Below, piece after piece: positions 25,601 to 37,300 of a DNA stretch of 64,000 bases (position 1 is the first letter of the stretch; each line of letters starts with the position of its first letter). A program made the position numbers and the translations under genes. Source of the stretch: Rhea pennata. Taxonomy: Eukaryota; Chordata; Aves; Rheiformes; Rheidae. The stretch spans positions 92,943,765 through 93,007,764 of the forward strand of contig NC_084663.1 of assembly GCF_028389875.1 (NCBI RefSeq). Reading direction: 5' to 3'. Under the pieces are notes generated by a model that was not told where the DNA came from, made no database searches, and saw only the letters and a program-made list of their open reading frames with translations.

Positions 25601-28600
25601 AATGTTAGAGAATGTTCTGCCAAACACATCCAAGGCATCTCCTCACAGCCCTGCTACTTAAACCCTACTTTCCAAGGAAAGTCTCAAAGCTATGGTGTTT
25701 CACCCTAAGTGGGATGAGCCCCCACACAACACTGGTGAAGTCCAGGTGTAACACAGAGATGGCATTAAGAGAGACCAGATTCTGCTCCTAACTGACACTA
25801 AATCACTGAGGATTTTGTGTTGTTCTTTCCACCTCCCTACAGGCAATAACTACAGATCGTCTTTGTACGCTGCTTTTTGTAGACACCCCTAAGCACTACA
25901 GGAACACAAGGTGTCTAAGCTTGATACAAGGCAGGTTCTGTTACCCTGGCTGCCAGACACCATGGCTCACAATGAATTGCTTTTCAAGGGATACAAATAT
26001 CAGCTCCTGTCACACTCTCTCCTTGCCACTACAGACCCAGATAGGTTCCCTTTCATCAAAAGCAAGGGACATCTCAGACCTGCTGAAGGAAAGAAAGAAC
26101 CGTACTAGCAAATCCCAGCAAGTCCTCCCTCACCTGGCACTGGGGGTCTTCAGAGCAAATCAAAGCTCTAAAGGGGCTATAACATGAGTTGTCTTGATCT
26201 GAATGAGAAAAATCCTACTTTAGCCAGGTATGTGGCATGAAGGTAAGTAGAAAATGTCCACTTGAGTCCAAAAGCAGAATAAAATAAAAAGAGTTCCCCA
26301 CAACTGGTAGAGAAAGGTGTCCTGGAGCTGGAGACAAGTTATAAGATAAGAAAATGGTAGAAAAAAAAAACATTGTACTACCGATCATGCCCCCTCCAAG
26401 ACTGTCAACTGTACATTCCCTGATAACGTGTAACAAGATTTCCTACTAAATGACATCCTTGGACTGGCCTAGGGTGTAACACAGACCAAAAAGCAGCTGC
26501 CTTATAGCTCCCGTAGATATTTTTGGGACCTTACCGGTGATTTCTCCAGCAACTGAAGGCATATATCCAGGAAGGAAAGAGACCTATCCACAGACTTCTT
26601 GGCCCTTTTCCTACCAACTTCCCCAGAAATGGTGTCTCCATCAGAGATGCACTGAAACCAGTCTGGCTTGATGGCACGTTGTATATCCATGAATTTAGAA
26701 GCTGTCACTTCCATGCGCCCTGAATTCCCCCACAGGGACACTGTCTGTCAAGGAAGAACAGGGATGAAGGTTTGTGGCAAAGGTTAACAGACCTTGAGGG
26801 TCAAAGGAGAGGAGGGGTCTGGTAAAATAGCAGATACTGGAACAACACTTTGTAGATAAGCTTTCCAGGAGCATGGCTGAGATCATCAGGTGCCCCGACA
26901 CATGAAAAGAAAGGAGATCAGTGGCTGCGTTGGGATTTCTGGGATGTTCTTTGATGAAACCATCATACACATCTCCTTCTCCCTTTTTTCCTATAGGCAT
27001 CTTGCCTTTCACACACAATGACTACTTAAGGGTGTCAGGGAGTCTGAGATAGAGCAGCTGGCCTATCATCATCCAAATTAGCAGCACAAGTAGTAAATAA
27101 ATAAATAAAGATTTAATTCCTCTCAAACCTGTATTATCACTCTATGAATGGCCACAAATGTTGCAACAGGAAATACAGCTTACTAGTATTCTGTATGCGC
27201 TATAGAAATTCTGGCTACAGAAATGCCAGAAGAAACGAACTAATTCCTCTTCTGAGTAGTGAATTCTCACAATCCATATGAATATATAAGTATGTATACT
27301 TAGAGCACAGAAAAACATTACACAATTTAATCTTAGCACTCAGCGGTATTTTAGATCTCAAATCCAATCACCCAAGAAGGGACTAAAACACTACATGGAA
27401 AAGAAAGACACAGCCTTGAAATCCAACAAGCTAAGAAATGGCAGGTATTCTTTAGGGTTGTAATAAAATTAAGTCTCCTCACTGGCTTTCCATGCTGTGC
27501 GCATGCATGGATCTCATCTTCCATCATTATCCCCACAAAAGATTTCAGAGCAAGACAAAAGCAATGGTGCTGAGTGGTTAAGTTAGATGAACATATCTGG
27601 ACTAGCAAATTAATTCACTTACATTCAACTACCGGAGCTCCTGCAACTATGCAAGAAGCTACCATGTTTCATCCTATTCTGTGGAATCTCTAATTAGCTT
27701 GTGTGTGCAGCTTGGCAGCTCCTTCTGTTGCATTATTGTTAGTCTTGTAACACTGTGGGGCTCAATATTTAAAGGCGCATTCAAGCAGGTTCGAGTCTGG
27801 GCTCAAATCATTCAGAAGTTAGTTCTTTTTGTCTGCAACTCCATTAGTGATTTTTTTAAATTGGGAAAGGTTTTCAACCAACAAAAAAAAGTATTGTGGG
27901 AACTTTTTTGTAGGGCCAGAGTTTAAATGAAGTCTTCTACCACACACCAGAGATGAGATTAAGCAGTACAGGTCTCAAGCATACAATTCACAAAGAAAAT
28001 CTGATCAGCTGGTGCAAAAAATATGAATGAAGCAATTATTTTTTGTCTGGTCTCCAGAGAAAACAGAAGGATTGTGCAATTATACTCTGTGTCTGTCCAT
28101 CCATCTTCCCTGATTATTTTTGGCCCTTAGTGGCCAGTTTTAGCTAAATTAAGAGTGAAACAGAGACAGACAGACAGAAGGACAAAGTATTTAAAATAAT
28201 TACATTTCCGTAAGTTTCCCATAAAAAGTAGCAACCCCAAAGAGGAGAGACACCCAAAAATGCTGTTCTGCAGTAGCAAGGTGATAGTCAGTATCTGCTG
28301 CCACTTAGATAATGAAGGTGTCAAGGAGCAGCAGGAGAAGGTAGGAAGAGAAAAAGTCAGAGCTATTAGAGGCCTGACACAAAGCCTAATGAAGTCTGAT
28401 TATCTACATTCTTCTCTCCAGTGGAAATCCTGCTTTCAGTAAGTAAAACAGACATGCCACTAAAGCCCTAGATAGCCTAGAGAAAGAGAGCTTTATACCA
28501 TGGTTATTTAAGTCCAGCCTGTGTCATACAGAGCACATCCTTCTATCCAATTGCTTTCAAAATTCTTTAAGTACATGTCAGCACAGACCCAGTTGCAGAA

Positions 28601-31126
28601 GGACAACTTGCTGGCCTTGCAACTTGGCAACAAAAGTCCTCACCAACTTCAAGAAAAGCAGAATCAAGCCTGCAACATCTAGGCTTAGATCAATATCAGT
28701 ATCCTATAGCTGCATAGTGGTGAAACAAGTGGCAGGTAATTCCTTTCTTGCTAAGGGACAGGACTCAATACTGGTTCCCAGTAGCAAAGAATATACATTG
28801 CCAAAATCCAGCCTGATGGTAGTTACCTTCTGTCACTCAGTGCTGTCACTCAGTGCCCCTTCACCAGATGCAACCATATCCAAACAGGTCTCAGGACTGA
28901 TCACATCCAAGCCAGCACCAGCAATGGCCCTGGCCATGGCAGGCAGCATGTGACAGACTGCGCAGGGAACGCATATGCCTGTGGGACAGAACTGGCAAAG
29001 GTCTGTAAAACTACCTGCTTCCTGCAGAAATGTTACATGCTTCCTCTTTGTGGACCTCTAACAGATTGTAAACACAGACATGTAGGATTTCCAGTTTATT
29101 GCCTATCAGTGTAATCACTGTTGAGCTTGTTCAACATATAAGCCAAGACATACACATTTCCTCTTACTACCGTATATTAACAACAACATGAAAGCCTAGG
29201 GCTCCCATTCCTATCCGAATTGCCACTTAGCCGTTCAGGAACCCAGGGAACAGATTGCCAAGTAAGAAAACATCCAACTTCATCAAGCTGGAGCTATAAG
29301 CACGTAATTGGCATTTCTCTTTGTGTAGAGAATTATTCTTCTACATGCACGAAAATCATCTTGTGACAGTCTCAGCACATCCACACAGATGAGTGAGACA
29401 GACTGGAAGTCTTCTTATGGGAACTTAAAGTGGACTCTTTCAAGTCTTTACAACAACTATACCTTGTTAGTGTTGTAGCCAGAGGGACAGGGAGTAACTG
29501 GATCTTGGAGGGAGCAGTACAGCACTGTGTCCGGCATACCTGGGAACAAAGAGAAAGACAGAGTAGAGTCTTGTGAACAAAAAAAATAACTAATGCAAAA
29601 ACATCGTTTGAAAATACACAACAGGAAATAAGTATCCCACAGATAAAAACACGCGTTCTTCTGTGGGATTGACAAAGAAAGATGTTGCTCATTTGAGCTC
29701 CCAGCAACAAAGACAGACTTTTGCCCCAGCTTAATTTGACTGCAAAAAGGAGAGGGCAACAATGGGACAAACCATAAAATAATACCCTTTGGTTCTACAA
29801 GCTACACAGGTCCTTCGAGATCTTATTTATGGTTCTTCTTGAGTAATGCTCCTCCCAATATAATTTACCAGACGCAATAGCCGATTCACTTGACCAATCA
29901 ACTGATACACTGGGAAAATCTGACATCTGACAGTCTAAACTGAGGAAAAGTCTCAAGCCAAAGATTTTAAAGAAAGGATATAACATAGTGAGAGAACATA
30001 TCAGCTACAGAAATGTATCACCCTTGCTAGATTAGAGGTTTCAAATGTCATACAGTATGTCTCAACGCCATGCAGCCTTCCTTTCAAGAATAGCCACTGC
30101 AATTGTTAAAGCCTCTGAGAAGTTCCAGGCAAAAAGGATTTTCAAATCACTTTGAACAAATAAACTGTCCCAACCCAGTCACAGCTTCTTGAAAGTTGAA
30201 CGTCCTGTGTATCTCCTTGGAAACACATGCAAACACACATACACTACCTATAAATTTTGCAGCTCCTTCTTTATATTCTTCCAGGACCTCGTGAAGTTCT
30301 GCCCTGCATCCAGACATAGAAACACGTTATCTAAGCAAACAGTTATCAAGAAAAAGAGGTGCCTGCGTAACCACAGCTTCCCTTTCTTTACTTACATATT
30401 GCCTGAATTTGGATTGGGCTAGGTGCCAAGAGTTATCATCTAGCTACCAGGCAGTGAAGCAAGCACCTAGCACAACTAAACAGCATAAGCTCAGAGATGA
30501 AGAATCACAGCTTACAAACTGGGATGATAACAATTCTGTGGCAAGACAGCAAGTTTTTACCCAGAGCCCTGCTGGAGAACATCAGGCCGTAAGGCACCTT
30601 CTCCACGGGACCTTCGGGATGACGTTACTGATGCGCATCGCCCAGCAGCTACACGAGGCGGGGAGGGGGGGGCGTTTCTAGCAAGTTTTATGACCTTAGC
30701 TTTTCCTTGCAGCTTCCCCTCCGCCAATTTTAAGGCCGCCAGCCTTCTACAGAGCTCCCCATTCGGACGGAGAGCCGGAAAGAAGAGGCGCAACTGTTCA
30801 GAGGGCTTCGGTCCAAAGGCGCTGGGGGATTCCGCCGCCCCCTTGGCCCTGCCCCCGTCCCCTCCCGAACCACCGCCCCGGCGGCCCCCGGAGGCGCGGG
30901 GGCGGCGGGCAGCGCTGCCCCGCGGTACTCACAGCGCGGGCAGGGTGAGCTGCGCCACGGCGGGCACGCCGCGCACGGCCCGCAGCGTGTCGCGGGTGAG
31001 GTGGGGCGCCGAGCCAGTGCGCGTGTAGAGCAGGCAGCCCGGCAGCGCCAGCGCCGCGCCGCCCCGGCCCAGGCCCGCCAGCGCGCCCAGCCGCCCGCCG
31101 CCCGCCCCGCGCAGCTCCACCCGCAT
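19361..31126 (-). CDS. QTRT2: Queuine tRNA-ribosyltransferase accessory subunit 2, complete
   Basis: Non-catalytic partner of QTRT1. The heterodimer exchanges guanine 34 for queuine in tRNAs for Asp, Asn, His and Tyr; the mammalian protein is found at mitochondria. Minus-strand exons, 5' to 3': 31126-30933, 30303-30248, 29539-29463, 26744-26535, 25579-25380, 22320-22169, 20675-20558, 19622-19361. All phases join, for 422 codons plus stop; human is about 415. Conserved blocks are [16 protein letters not shown] near residue 30, [16 protein letters not shown] near 88, [20 protein letters not shown] near 203 and [20 protein letters not shown] near 263. The zinc site is intact: C348, C350, C353 and H379 (GCTCYCC, then MMHNF). 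The start sits in a CpG island with G at -3. It is head-to-head with CCDC191 and convergent with DRD3. The C-terminus runs about ten residues past the human one as I recall it. Confidence 0.96.
20558..20675 (-). CDS. QTRT2: QTRT2 exon 7 (variable linker)
   Basis: Acceptor TTTTTAAACAG, donor AAAAG|GTATGT; phases 1 to 2. Codes for a polar linker ([20 protein letters not shown]) and then [11 protein letters not shown], the poorly conserved insert before the zinc site. Confidence 0.92.
21458..21489. repeat. A-run and (GAAA)n microsatellite
   Basis: An A12 run followed by about five GAAA units, in a QTRT2 intron. Confidence 0.9.
22169..22320 (-). CDS. QTRT2: QTRT2 exon 6
   Basis: Acceptor TCTCTTGCAG, donor GCAG|GTAAGC; phases 2 to 1. 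Codes for [20 protein letters not shown] and [19 protein letters not shown]. Confidence 0.95.
22514..22529. repeat. C-rich simple repeat
   Basis: Two runs of seven C separated by a single A, in a QTRT2 intron. Confidence 0.85.
24465..24820 (+). mobile_element. CR1 LINE 3' fragment in a QTRT2 intron
   Basis: A 5'-truncated CR1 of about 350 bp, antisense to QTRT2, in the intron between exons 6 and 5. It starts near GAAGACTGAGGGGGGATC and ends GATTCTATGATT. It shares the CACTGGCACAGGTTGCCC and GGACTAGATGATCTCCAGAG boxes with the other young copies. The octamer end is shorter and altered. Confidence 0.93.
25380..25579 (-). CDS. QTRT2: QTRT2 exon 5
   Basis: Acceptor TCCTGGACCAG, donor CCAAG|GTAAGT; phase 0 to 2. 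Codes for [28 protein letters not shown] and [11 protein letters not shown], the most conserved part of the TIM-barrel core. Confidence 0.95.
26535..26744 (-). CDS. QTRT2: QTRT2 exon 4
   Basis: Acceptor CTTGACAG, donor TCACCG|GTAAGG; 70 codons, phase 0 to 0. Codes for [24 protein letters not shown] and [15 protein letters not shown]. Confidence 0.94.
27094..27109. repeat. (TAAA)4 microsatellite
   Basis: Four TAAA units in a QTRT2 intron. Confidence 0.85.
29463..29539 (-). CDS. QTRT2: QTRT2 exon 3
   Basis: Acceptor TTTGTTCCCAG, donor AACAAG|GTATAG. Codes for [20 protein letters not shown] and GYNTNK; phases 1 to 0. Confidence 0.94.
30248..30303 (-). CDS. QTRT2: QTRT2 exon 2 (56 nt)
   Basis: Acceptor GATGCAG, donor ATAG|GTAGTG. 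Codes for [18 protein letters not shown], matching the AEHHEVL block of the human protein as I recall it. Phases 2 to 1. Confidence 0.92.
30933..31126 (-). CDS. QTRT2: QTRT2 exon 1 (start codon)
   Basis: ATG at 31126-31124; donor GCGCT|GTGAGT. GC-rich, inside the CpG island. It codes for the substrate-binding-fold start, with [16 protein letters not shown] and [10 protein letters not shown]. The first 25 residues are Gly/Ala-rich and less conserved. Confidence 0.93.
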
Positions 31127-31268
31127 CGCCGCCCGCTCCGCCGCCCGCTCCGCCGCCGGCCACGCGCCGCCGCCAGGCCCTTCCCGCGGCCCGTACCGGC
31201 GGCCACGCGCGCCGCAGCCGCCCCAATCAGCTCACGCCACATCATCGGTGTGCGACGGCGGCGTCGCC
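31127..31268. promoter_or_regulatory. Bidirectional promoter between QTRT2 and CCDC191
   Basis: Only 142 bp separates the two divergent start codons. The interval is GC-rich, has no TATA box and has a CCAAT element (CCCCAATCAG). One shared nucleosome-free promoter driving both genes is the simplest reading; transcription start sites cannot be placed from sequence alone. Confidence 0.75.
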
Positions 31269-31394
31269 ATGGTGAAGCGGCCCGCGGCGCAGCGGACTGT
31301 GGGCCCGGCGGTGCCGAGCGCGGCCATGGCCTTCTCGGGGCACCGGCCGGAGCTGTTCCGCTGGCGGCGCCTCACGGCCGAGGCCGGAACGACG
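31269..31394 (+). CDS. CCDC191: CCDC191 exon 1 (start codon)
   Basis: Two in-frame ATGs, both in strong context: 31269 (CGCCATGGTG) and 31326 (GGCCATGGCC). The second gives [13 protein letters not shown], which resembles the mammalian N-terminus as I recall it. Donor ACGACG|GTAACG, phase 0. Confidence 0.85.
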
Positions 31395-34300
31395 GTAACG
31401 GGGCGGGGGGGGAGGGAGAGGGGAAGCGAAGGAGCGGCCGGCGGCGGCGGCGCCCAATCGGGCCCGGCCGTTGGGGGTGCCAGGGGCGCCCCGCCGGGCA
31501 CCGTCCAATGACGGGGCGCCAGCGCCGGGCGGGGCCCGGGGCGGTGTCCCGCCGTTGGCGCATGCGCCTGGCGGCGCCGCGGGACGTTTCGGGGAGAGGC
31601 GCGCGGTGCGCGGCGGTCGGGGCCTCGGGGCCTGGTGCTGCTTGGTAAACTGTGCTTCAGAAAGGAGACAAGTGCTCGAAACGCCTTTATTTATTATTTT
31701 TTTAATCTTATTTCCAGCCAAAGTTTGACTCTGACAATGTGGAGCACTGGATCAAGGTGACGTAATTTTCACAGTGATTTACCCAGGAGTAAGATATCCT
31801 GTTGTTATGCATGTAACTTATGGGTAAAATGTAAAACTTGCTGTTGAGCAGTGCTGCAGTGTGAGACACTTACCCCAGAGCGCTTTCTCCTGAATTTGTT
31901 ATGATCTAAAATCAAGGAGAAAGAATTCAGTTGTGATCATCCATTTGTATTGCCTCCACGAGTACCTTCAGCACCTATATACCTACCATATGGGACCTAC
32001 CATATATACCATATATTCCTCACTCAGCCTGCTAGATTTCTGTGGCAGCAGCTTGCTCTGGTTCCCCCTATCACCAAGGGGAAAAGTTCTGCAGACGTTT
32101 GGCCTATCTGAGGTACAAGTGTTACGTGTTAAAATACAGTGACAAGCCAGGACCATTTACCTCACAGAAAGATGAATATGGGACAGAAAATTGTTCAGAC
32201 TTTGTTTGCACCCTGGCCAGATGATTGTGACAAGGTGTTGATACCAGTTGTCATAGTTGGTGGCTGCTGGGGACTAACTCAGCAAGTCTCCATTCATCCC
32301 ACAGGGGCTGTCTGTTCACGTTCTCCCAACGTGTTCTTTGATCACCGTGATTGGCACTAATTGCCAAATGGATGCTTATTACTTAAACATTTCTAAGTCA
32401 AATTTCTCCAGTCAATCAAGAGCAATAGCAGAAATGTATTTCCAAAGAATGATATGTTTTGGGTTATATTTCCCTTGATGTTTGGTTGAGGAGAAACCTG
32501 GATATAGGAAGTTTGAAAATGAATGCACATTACTCCTTAGAAATGTTTTCCTTTCTTTAATTTAAAGAGAGTGGATCAAGCCTCTGAATATGCAGTCTCT
32601 GAAGCTTTTTCCTTTCAAAAGCCAAGTTATCTACAAGGGTTTTGTGGTCCTGTGATGAATCTGGAAAGCATGGAGCAGCTGCAAGATCATGATGAGGCCT
32701 ATGAGGAAGGTGAGCATAAGTATTGCTTGCCACAAGGTGCTTGAAGGAACTCTTCTTGATCCACCTTTATGGTTCTGGTCTGAACAGGTTATTATAAAGC
32801 TTGAGACCAAAAGAAACTGTTTATAGTATAGTAGACTGGAACTTTTCATCTAACAGAAACAGGCATAAGAAGAACCAATTGCTGGAGTTCAAGGTAGATT
32901 TTAGTTAGATTACCAAAGAGAAGGATGAACTCTTTCTCCTGGGGATTTCAAGTCAAGGCAAGGATAAAAACTGCATTTTGGGGATAAACTGTAAGATCAA
33001 ATAAAAGTTACTAGGCTTGAATAAACAGGATGAAATTGCGTGATGTATTTTTGACAGCAGGTCAGAATGTGGAAAATAGAACAACCCTGAGTAACTTTCA
33101 CATCTGTGACTTATTGTGTGTTTTTGCTTTGATTCCCCCACAAAATTTTCCTCATTAAGTAAATAAGCCCTTTGTAATGTCTGCAGCCACAAGTGCTTTA
33201 CTACGATCTGACAATAAAACTGGCTTGTAAACAGTGGAGATATGATCCCCTATCAATGCTGGAAGTACATCTGCAGTGTAAAAAACTGTTAAAAGATAGG
33301 ATTTTAAAAACTATGAATTAACTGTTCTTTTAAGACTCAAAAGTAAGCCTTTCAGAAGAGATGAAATCTGTCAAGAACATCCATTCAAATACAGGAAGTC
33401 AGCTTTTTCACTTGTAGTCATCCAAGGTTCATCTAACAGCACAGAGTACGCCCACTTGCTTACACTGCACTATCTGAATGCATTATACACTGTGGCTCAA
33501 AAGGAGTCAGCTCTCTATCACTGGCAGAAAAGTTTTACTTGTTTTCCTTGTGTTTTTTTATTATTTCTTTTTGCCCTTCTGTGCTAGTATTTCCCCTTTT
33601 ACAGCTACCAGTCCCTCAGGAATTTTTGGCAAAGAAAGGTACCAATAAGACATATTAAAACTTACGTACTCTAGTTACGAGGCGCTCACATTCCGCAGTC
33701 AAAAAATTACCCCCTTTCCCCATGTGATACGCTATTTTTCTTTCTTCTTATCAGATATATTTCCTTGTTCCTGAACTGGCCTGTGAGATTATAAAAGAGA
33801 AGAAAAGTGATTTGAAGAGCACTAAACATTGGTTTTATGTTCTTTTTTAAAAAAAGAAACACACACACTCCTTTTTAAGGGGCTTTAAAAAGCCTCATTG
33901 TTCATTTTGATTTTATTGCCTTAGAAGATCAGGAGATATTCCTTAGAAGTATCTTCATTTTGTGGTTGGACTGGATATCTGGAGCAGATGCTTTTAACTA
34001 AAGGCTCTGTACATTTACAGGGGTGACTTGCTCTGTAGTGACTGACAAGCTCTCTGTTCTCTGCCCAGTCTCGTTGCATAGTCAGCCCAGCTTCCCACGG
34101 GACAGCTCCCGACACCTTGCAGTTTACAGCCCTGTGCTCTGCTTCAGGAACAGCTTGACCACTTTGCACAGAGGCTGGGCAGTGGGTTGGGGCAGCAGCC
34201 ATGTCAGCCATCCTGGCTCTTGAGTAGAGCTCTGAAAGAGGAATGTTTACATTTATCCACAGAAGGAATTTATACCAACTTGTTTGTCAGGCATTTGAAT

Positions 34301-37300
34301 TCACTGAGAGTAGCAAATGTACCATGGGTGCATTCCTGTGTTTACAGTTTTAATTTTGTCCCTACTTAAGCTTGCCACATGATTAACTTTACTTTAGACA
34401 TGTTGGTTGCTATTGCAGTGGCTGTACTTGCAAAAGTTAAACTGTACAAGTCAAGCAACCATTTGTTCAAACAGTGATTCCTGTTGTATTTAATGTATAG
34501 CAGCTTCAGTCATACATGTGGAAAACTTCTAAGTATCTGCAAGTGCAAAGGTCAAACATTTGAAAGCTATCTGAGTTACAAATTACCTCATATATATTCT
34601 CTCTCCTTGATAAGTATTATTTTAATCACACAAGTGATCTAAATGTCCCGAGAATGTTGTAGGAAAAATGGTGTGAAGAAGAATTCATTTTTCCTATATG
34701 ACAGGGAAGAAATTTGCCACCTTCTCTTCCTGTTTTTCAAGAATATGAAAACAGAATTATTAGTCTTATTCAGTTTTCTGTTGCAGATTAGCTTTCAGTC
34801 ATTTTAGACAGTCTTCTCAGTTGTGTCATCTAGCTATCTCAGGGACAGAGTCTTGCTAGTTTAAACTTACCCATATATTTTTAAAACAAGTAAAGTCATC
34901 AGTCTCTTTCCTCATGGTAGCTCAAGAGCTGCTCAGTAACTGGATAAAGTCCAAACTACAACTGGAGTTGACAAGTGATGGAGAAGAGGAAGTTGGCTCT
35001 GTCCTCCTGGAAGAGCCTTCTGCAGTCTTTCTCAAGTACCAGCGGTTTGATGGTGAGAGCACAACAAAACAACTTATGGCTCACTTTCTGAGGATGTGCT
35101 GGGGGAGGGAGCCTGGCCTTATGGCTGGTCAGACTGAGTGGTACGAGTCATTCTGTGGCCAGGACAGTGGGTTCGGTAGGATCAAGATTAGAGGCAAAAT
35201 ATTTTTTCTTTCCAGCTTTTACATCAGCTTGCTGTAGGACTGCATAAATGCACTTCATAAACATTTGATGCCTCCCTATGTAAAAGAGTTTTTATTTCAT
35301 TTGCTCTTGGGGATTTTTGCCTGTCAAATTTATGCAGCGGCTTGAGATGCTTAGAAGCAAGGCAATAAAAATGGGCAAAATGTTGTTATTGCTCCAGCAT
35401 GTTCAATGGGAGACTGATAAAGGGTCTATGGGAATAAATGGAATGCAGTCAATATATCTCCTTTCATCAGAAATGCATTCACAGTCTCTAAAAGTGATCT
35501 CTCTAATTATATTAGGCTTTGTGATCTGCAGAAGAGAGGTATATTAATTTCAGACTGGTTTGAGATGATCTGCATTCCTCATTTCAGACTTGTGCAGCTA
35601 TCTGGAACACGAACTGGAAAGTTCTTCTGTGCAAGAATACCTGAAGCATCTTTTGCAGAGTAAAGTGGTAGACTGTGGGATAGTGGAAGACCTGAGAATT
35701 GAAGATACCAAGAAAAAACAAAAACCTGCAGATCCACGAATAACCATGAAGCTCAGACACAAGCAGGTGTGTAGGCAAGGCAGCAGAGTTAAAAGGAATA
35801 AGATGTAGAACTATAGGATTAGAGGAAGTACTCAGTGATAGGTCCTCAGTATTCTCTCCTAACCTGCAGTGATCCCTGACTCAGAGGCAAATAAGCAAGG
35901 ATACTCCTTGGAGATTTAGCAGAAATGTTACTTGTTTCCACGTGCTTATGGAAAGCCATTTGCAGCAGCTTGCACTGTCAGCTTTCATTACATCTATTCA
36001 GATTTTCCCCTTTTTCTGGAGACAGGCAGGAAAAGCCACTGCAGCCCTCAGTTCTGTGTTTGCTCTTATCAAGTGATGCTGGTTTAATCCCACCCTCTTG
36101 AATAGAGTTCTGTGCTCGTCTGAGAGCAGAATCAATCCAGGCAATGCCACTTATAAGTAGGGTTGCTTGCCTCATGTAAAAGGTGGATTGTGACCCATTC
36201 TGACAGTTTACAGTGAACCTGAAATACTTCAGCTTTTGATGGCTTTGACTTTTGCTGATTTCTTCCTTCGCAGGTGAAAGAAAATCGAATGAAGTATCAG
36301 AAGGCACTGGAGCTTCAGAGACAAGAAAAGGCTCTTAAAAAATCAGTCTTGTTTGAGGCCAAGCAGCAAGCACAGGAGGAAGACAGAAGGAAGGCACTGC
36401 AGGCCAAGCAGGAGGAAAATGCAATCCAGAGGGAGATGGTGAAGCTGCGAAAGGAAATGGCTGAGAAGAGGCACATCATGGCAGAAGCATGGAGAATGTA
36501 AGACAGCAATGGATCCGTTCTCCATTGCTTCATCACATATAAAAAACTTCTCTTATCAGTTTCTGTGGCTAAATGCAAGAGGAGTGGTGGTCCCAAAGGA
36601 AACATTTTATGTTGCTGTGTTTCCAAACACTTTTGAAATCTTTCATTGCTTTGTTAGCAACTTTAAAGGCAGAGTTTCGCAGGACGATGGTTAAAATTGT
36701 TAGCTTCCCCTCAGCCATGACCACTAGGCACACTGAATCACAAAGCAGTGTCTGCATTGCTGCACACTCTCCCCATCAAATCTGTGACCATAATCAACCT
36801 TGTTAGTGTCTAAAATGGCATAAAACCAGTAGCCTTAAAAAAGTAAGTAAATGAAATGCTGGCTTGCCTGGAATGTGTTAAAAGTCTAGCACTTAAAATA
36901 GGCTTCCTCTCCTGAGAGAGGAAAAAAAAGAGAGAATCCTTGGCTGAGACTCCTGTAGAGACAGGATCTTTGTTTCTGCTGAGTTTGACAGAAAAACTCT
37001 TGAATTTTTCTGCTGAGAGATGACCTGTAGGGATGCCATTTATTTACTTGGGCAGCCCTGGGATCCTGAATCTTCTTGTACAAGGGCTTTTCTGAAATCT
37101 CACTATTTTCTTCCTGCTGCTGTACTTTAGATATGCCTCCAGACTGCACGTAATGACTGGAACCCCAAATCATGACAAGGGCTCTTTTCTGAGAAGGCTG
37201 AGTTAAATAATTAGCATCTTTCAAGCTGTGCAGGTCATTCTCTTAGAATTGGCCAAAAAGGGAGAGAGCGCTGTGCTATGGTGTTTTACTCATTGTCTGT

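Larger units (their letters stand above)
30800..31640. promoter_or_regulatory. CpG island over the QTRT2/CCDC191 start
   Basis: Very GC-rich, CpG-dense stretch in contrast to AT-rich surroundings. It covers exon 1 of both genes and the start of CCDC191 intron 1. It contains several CCAAT boxes (CCCCAATCAG near 31221, CCCAATCGG near 31453, GTCCAATGACG near 31503) and a palindromic NRF1-like site. Edges are by eye. Confidence 0.85.

Noticed and set aside
31001-31721. Several long GC-rich open frames on both strands
   Set aside because: Stop-poor CpG-island sequence; Arg/Gly/Ala/Pro-rich translations overlapping real first exons.
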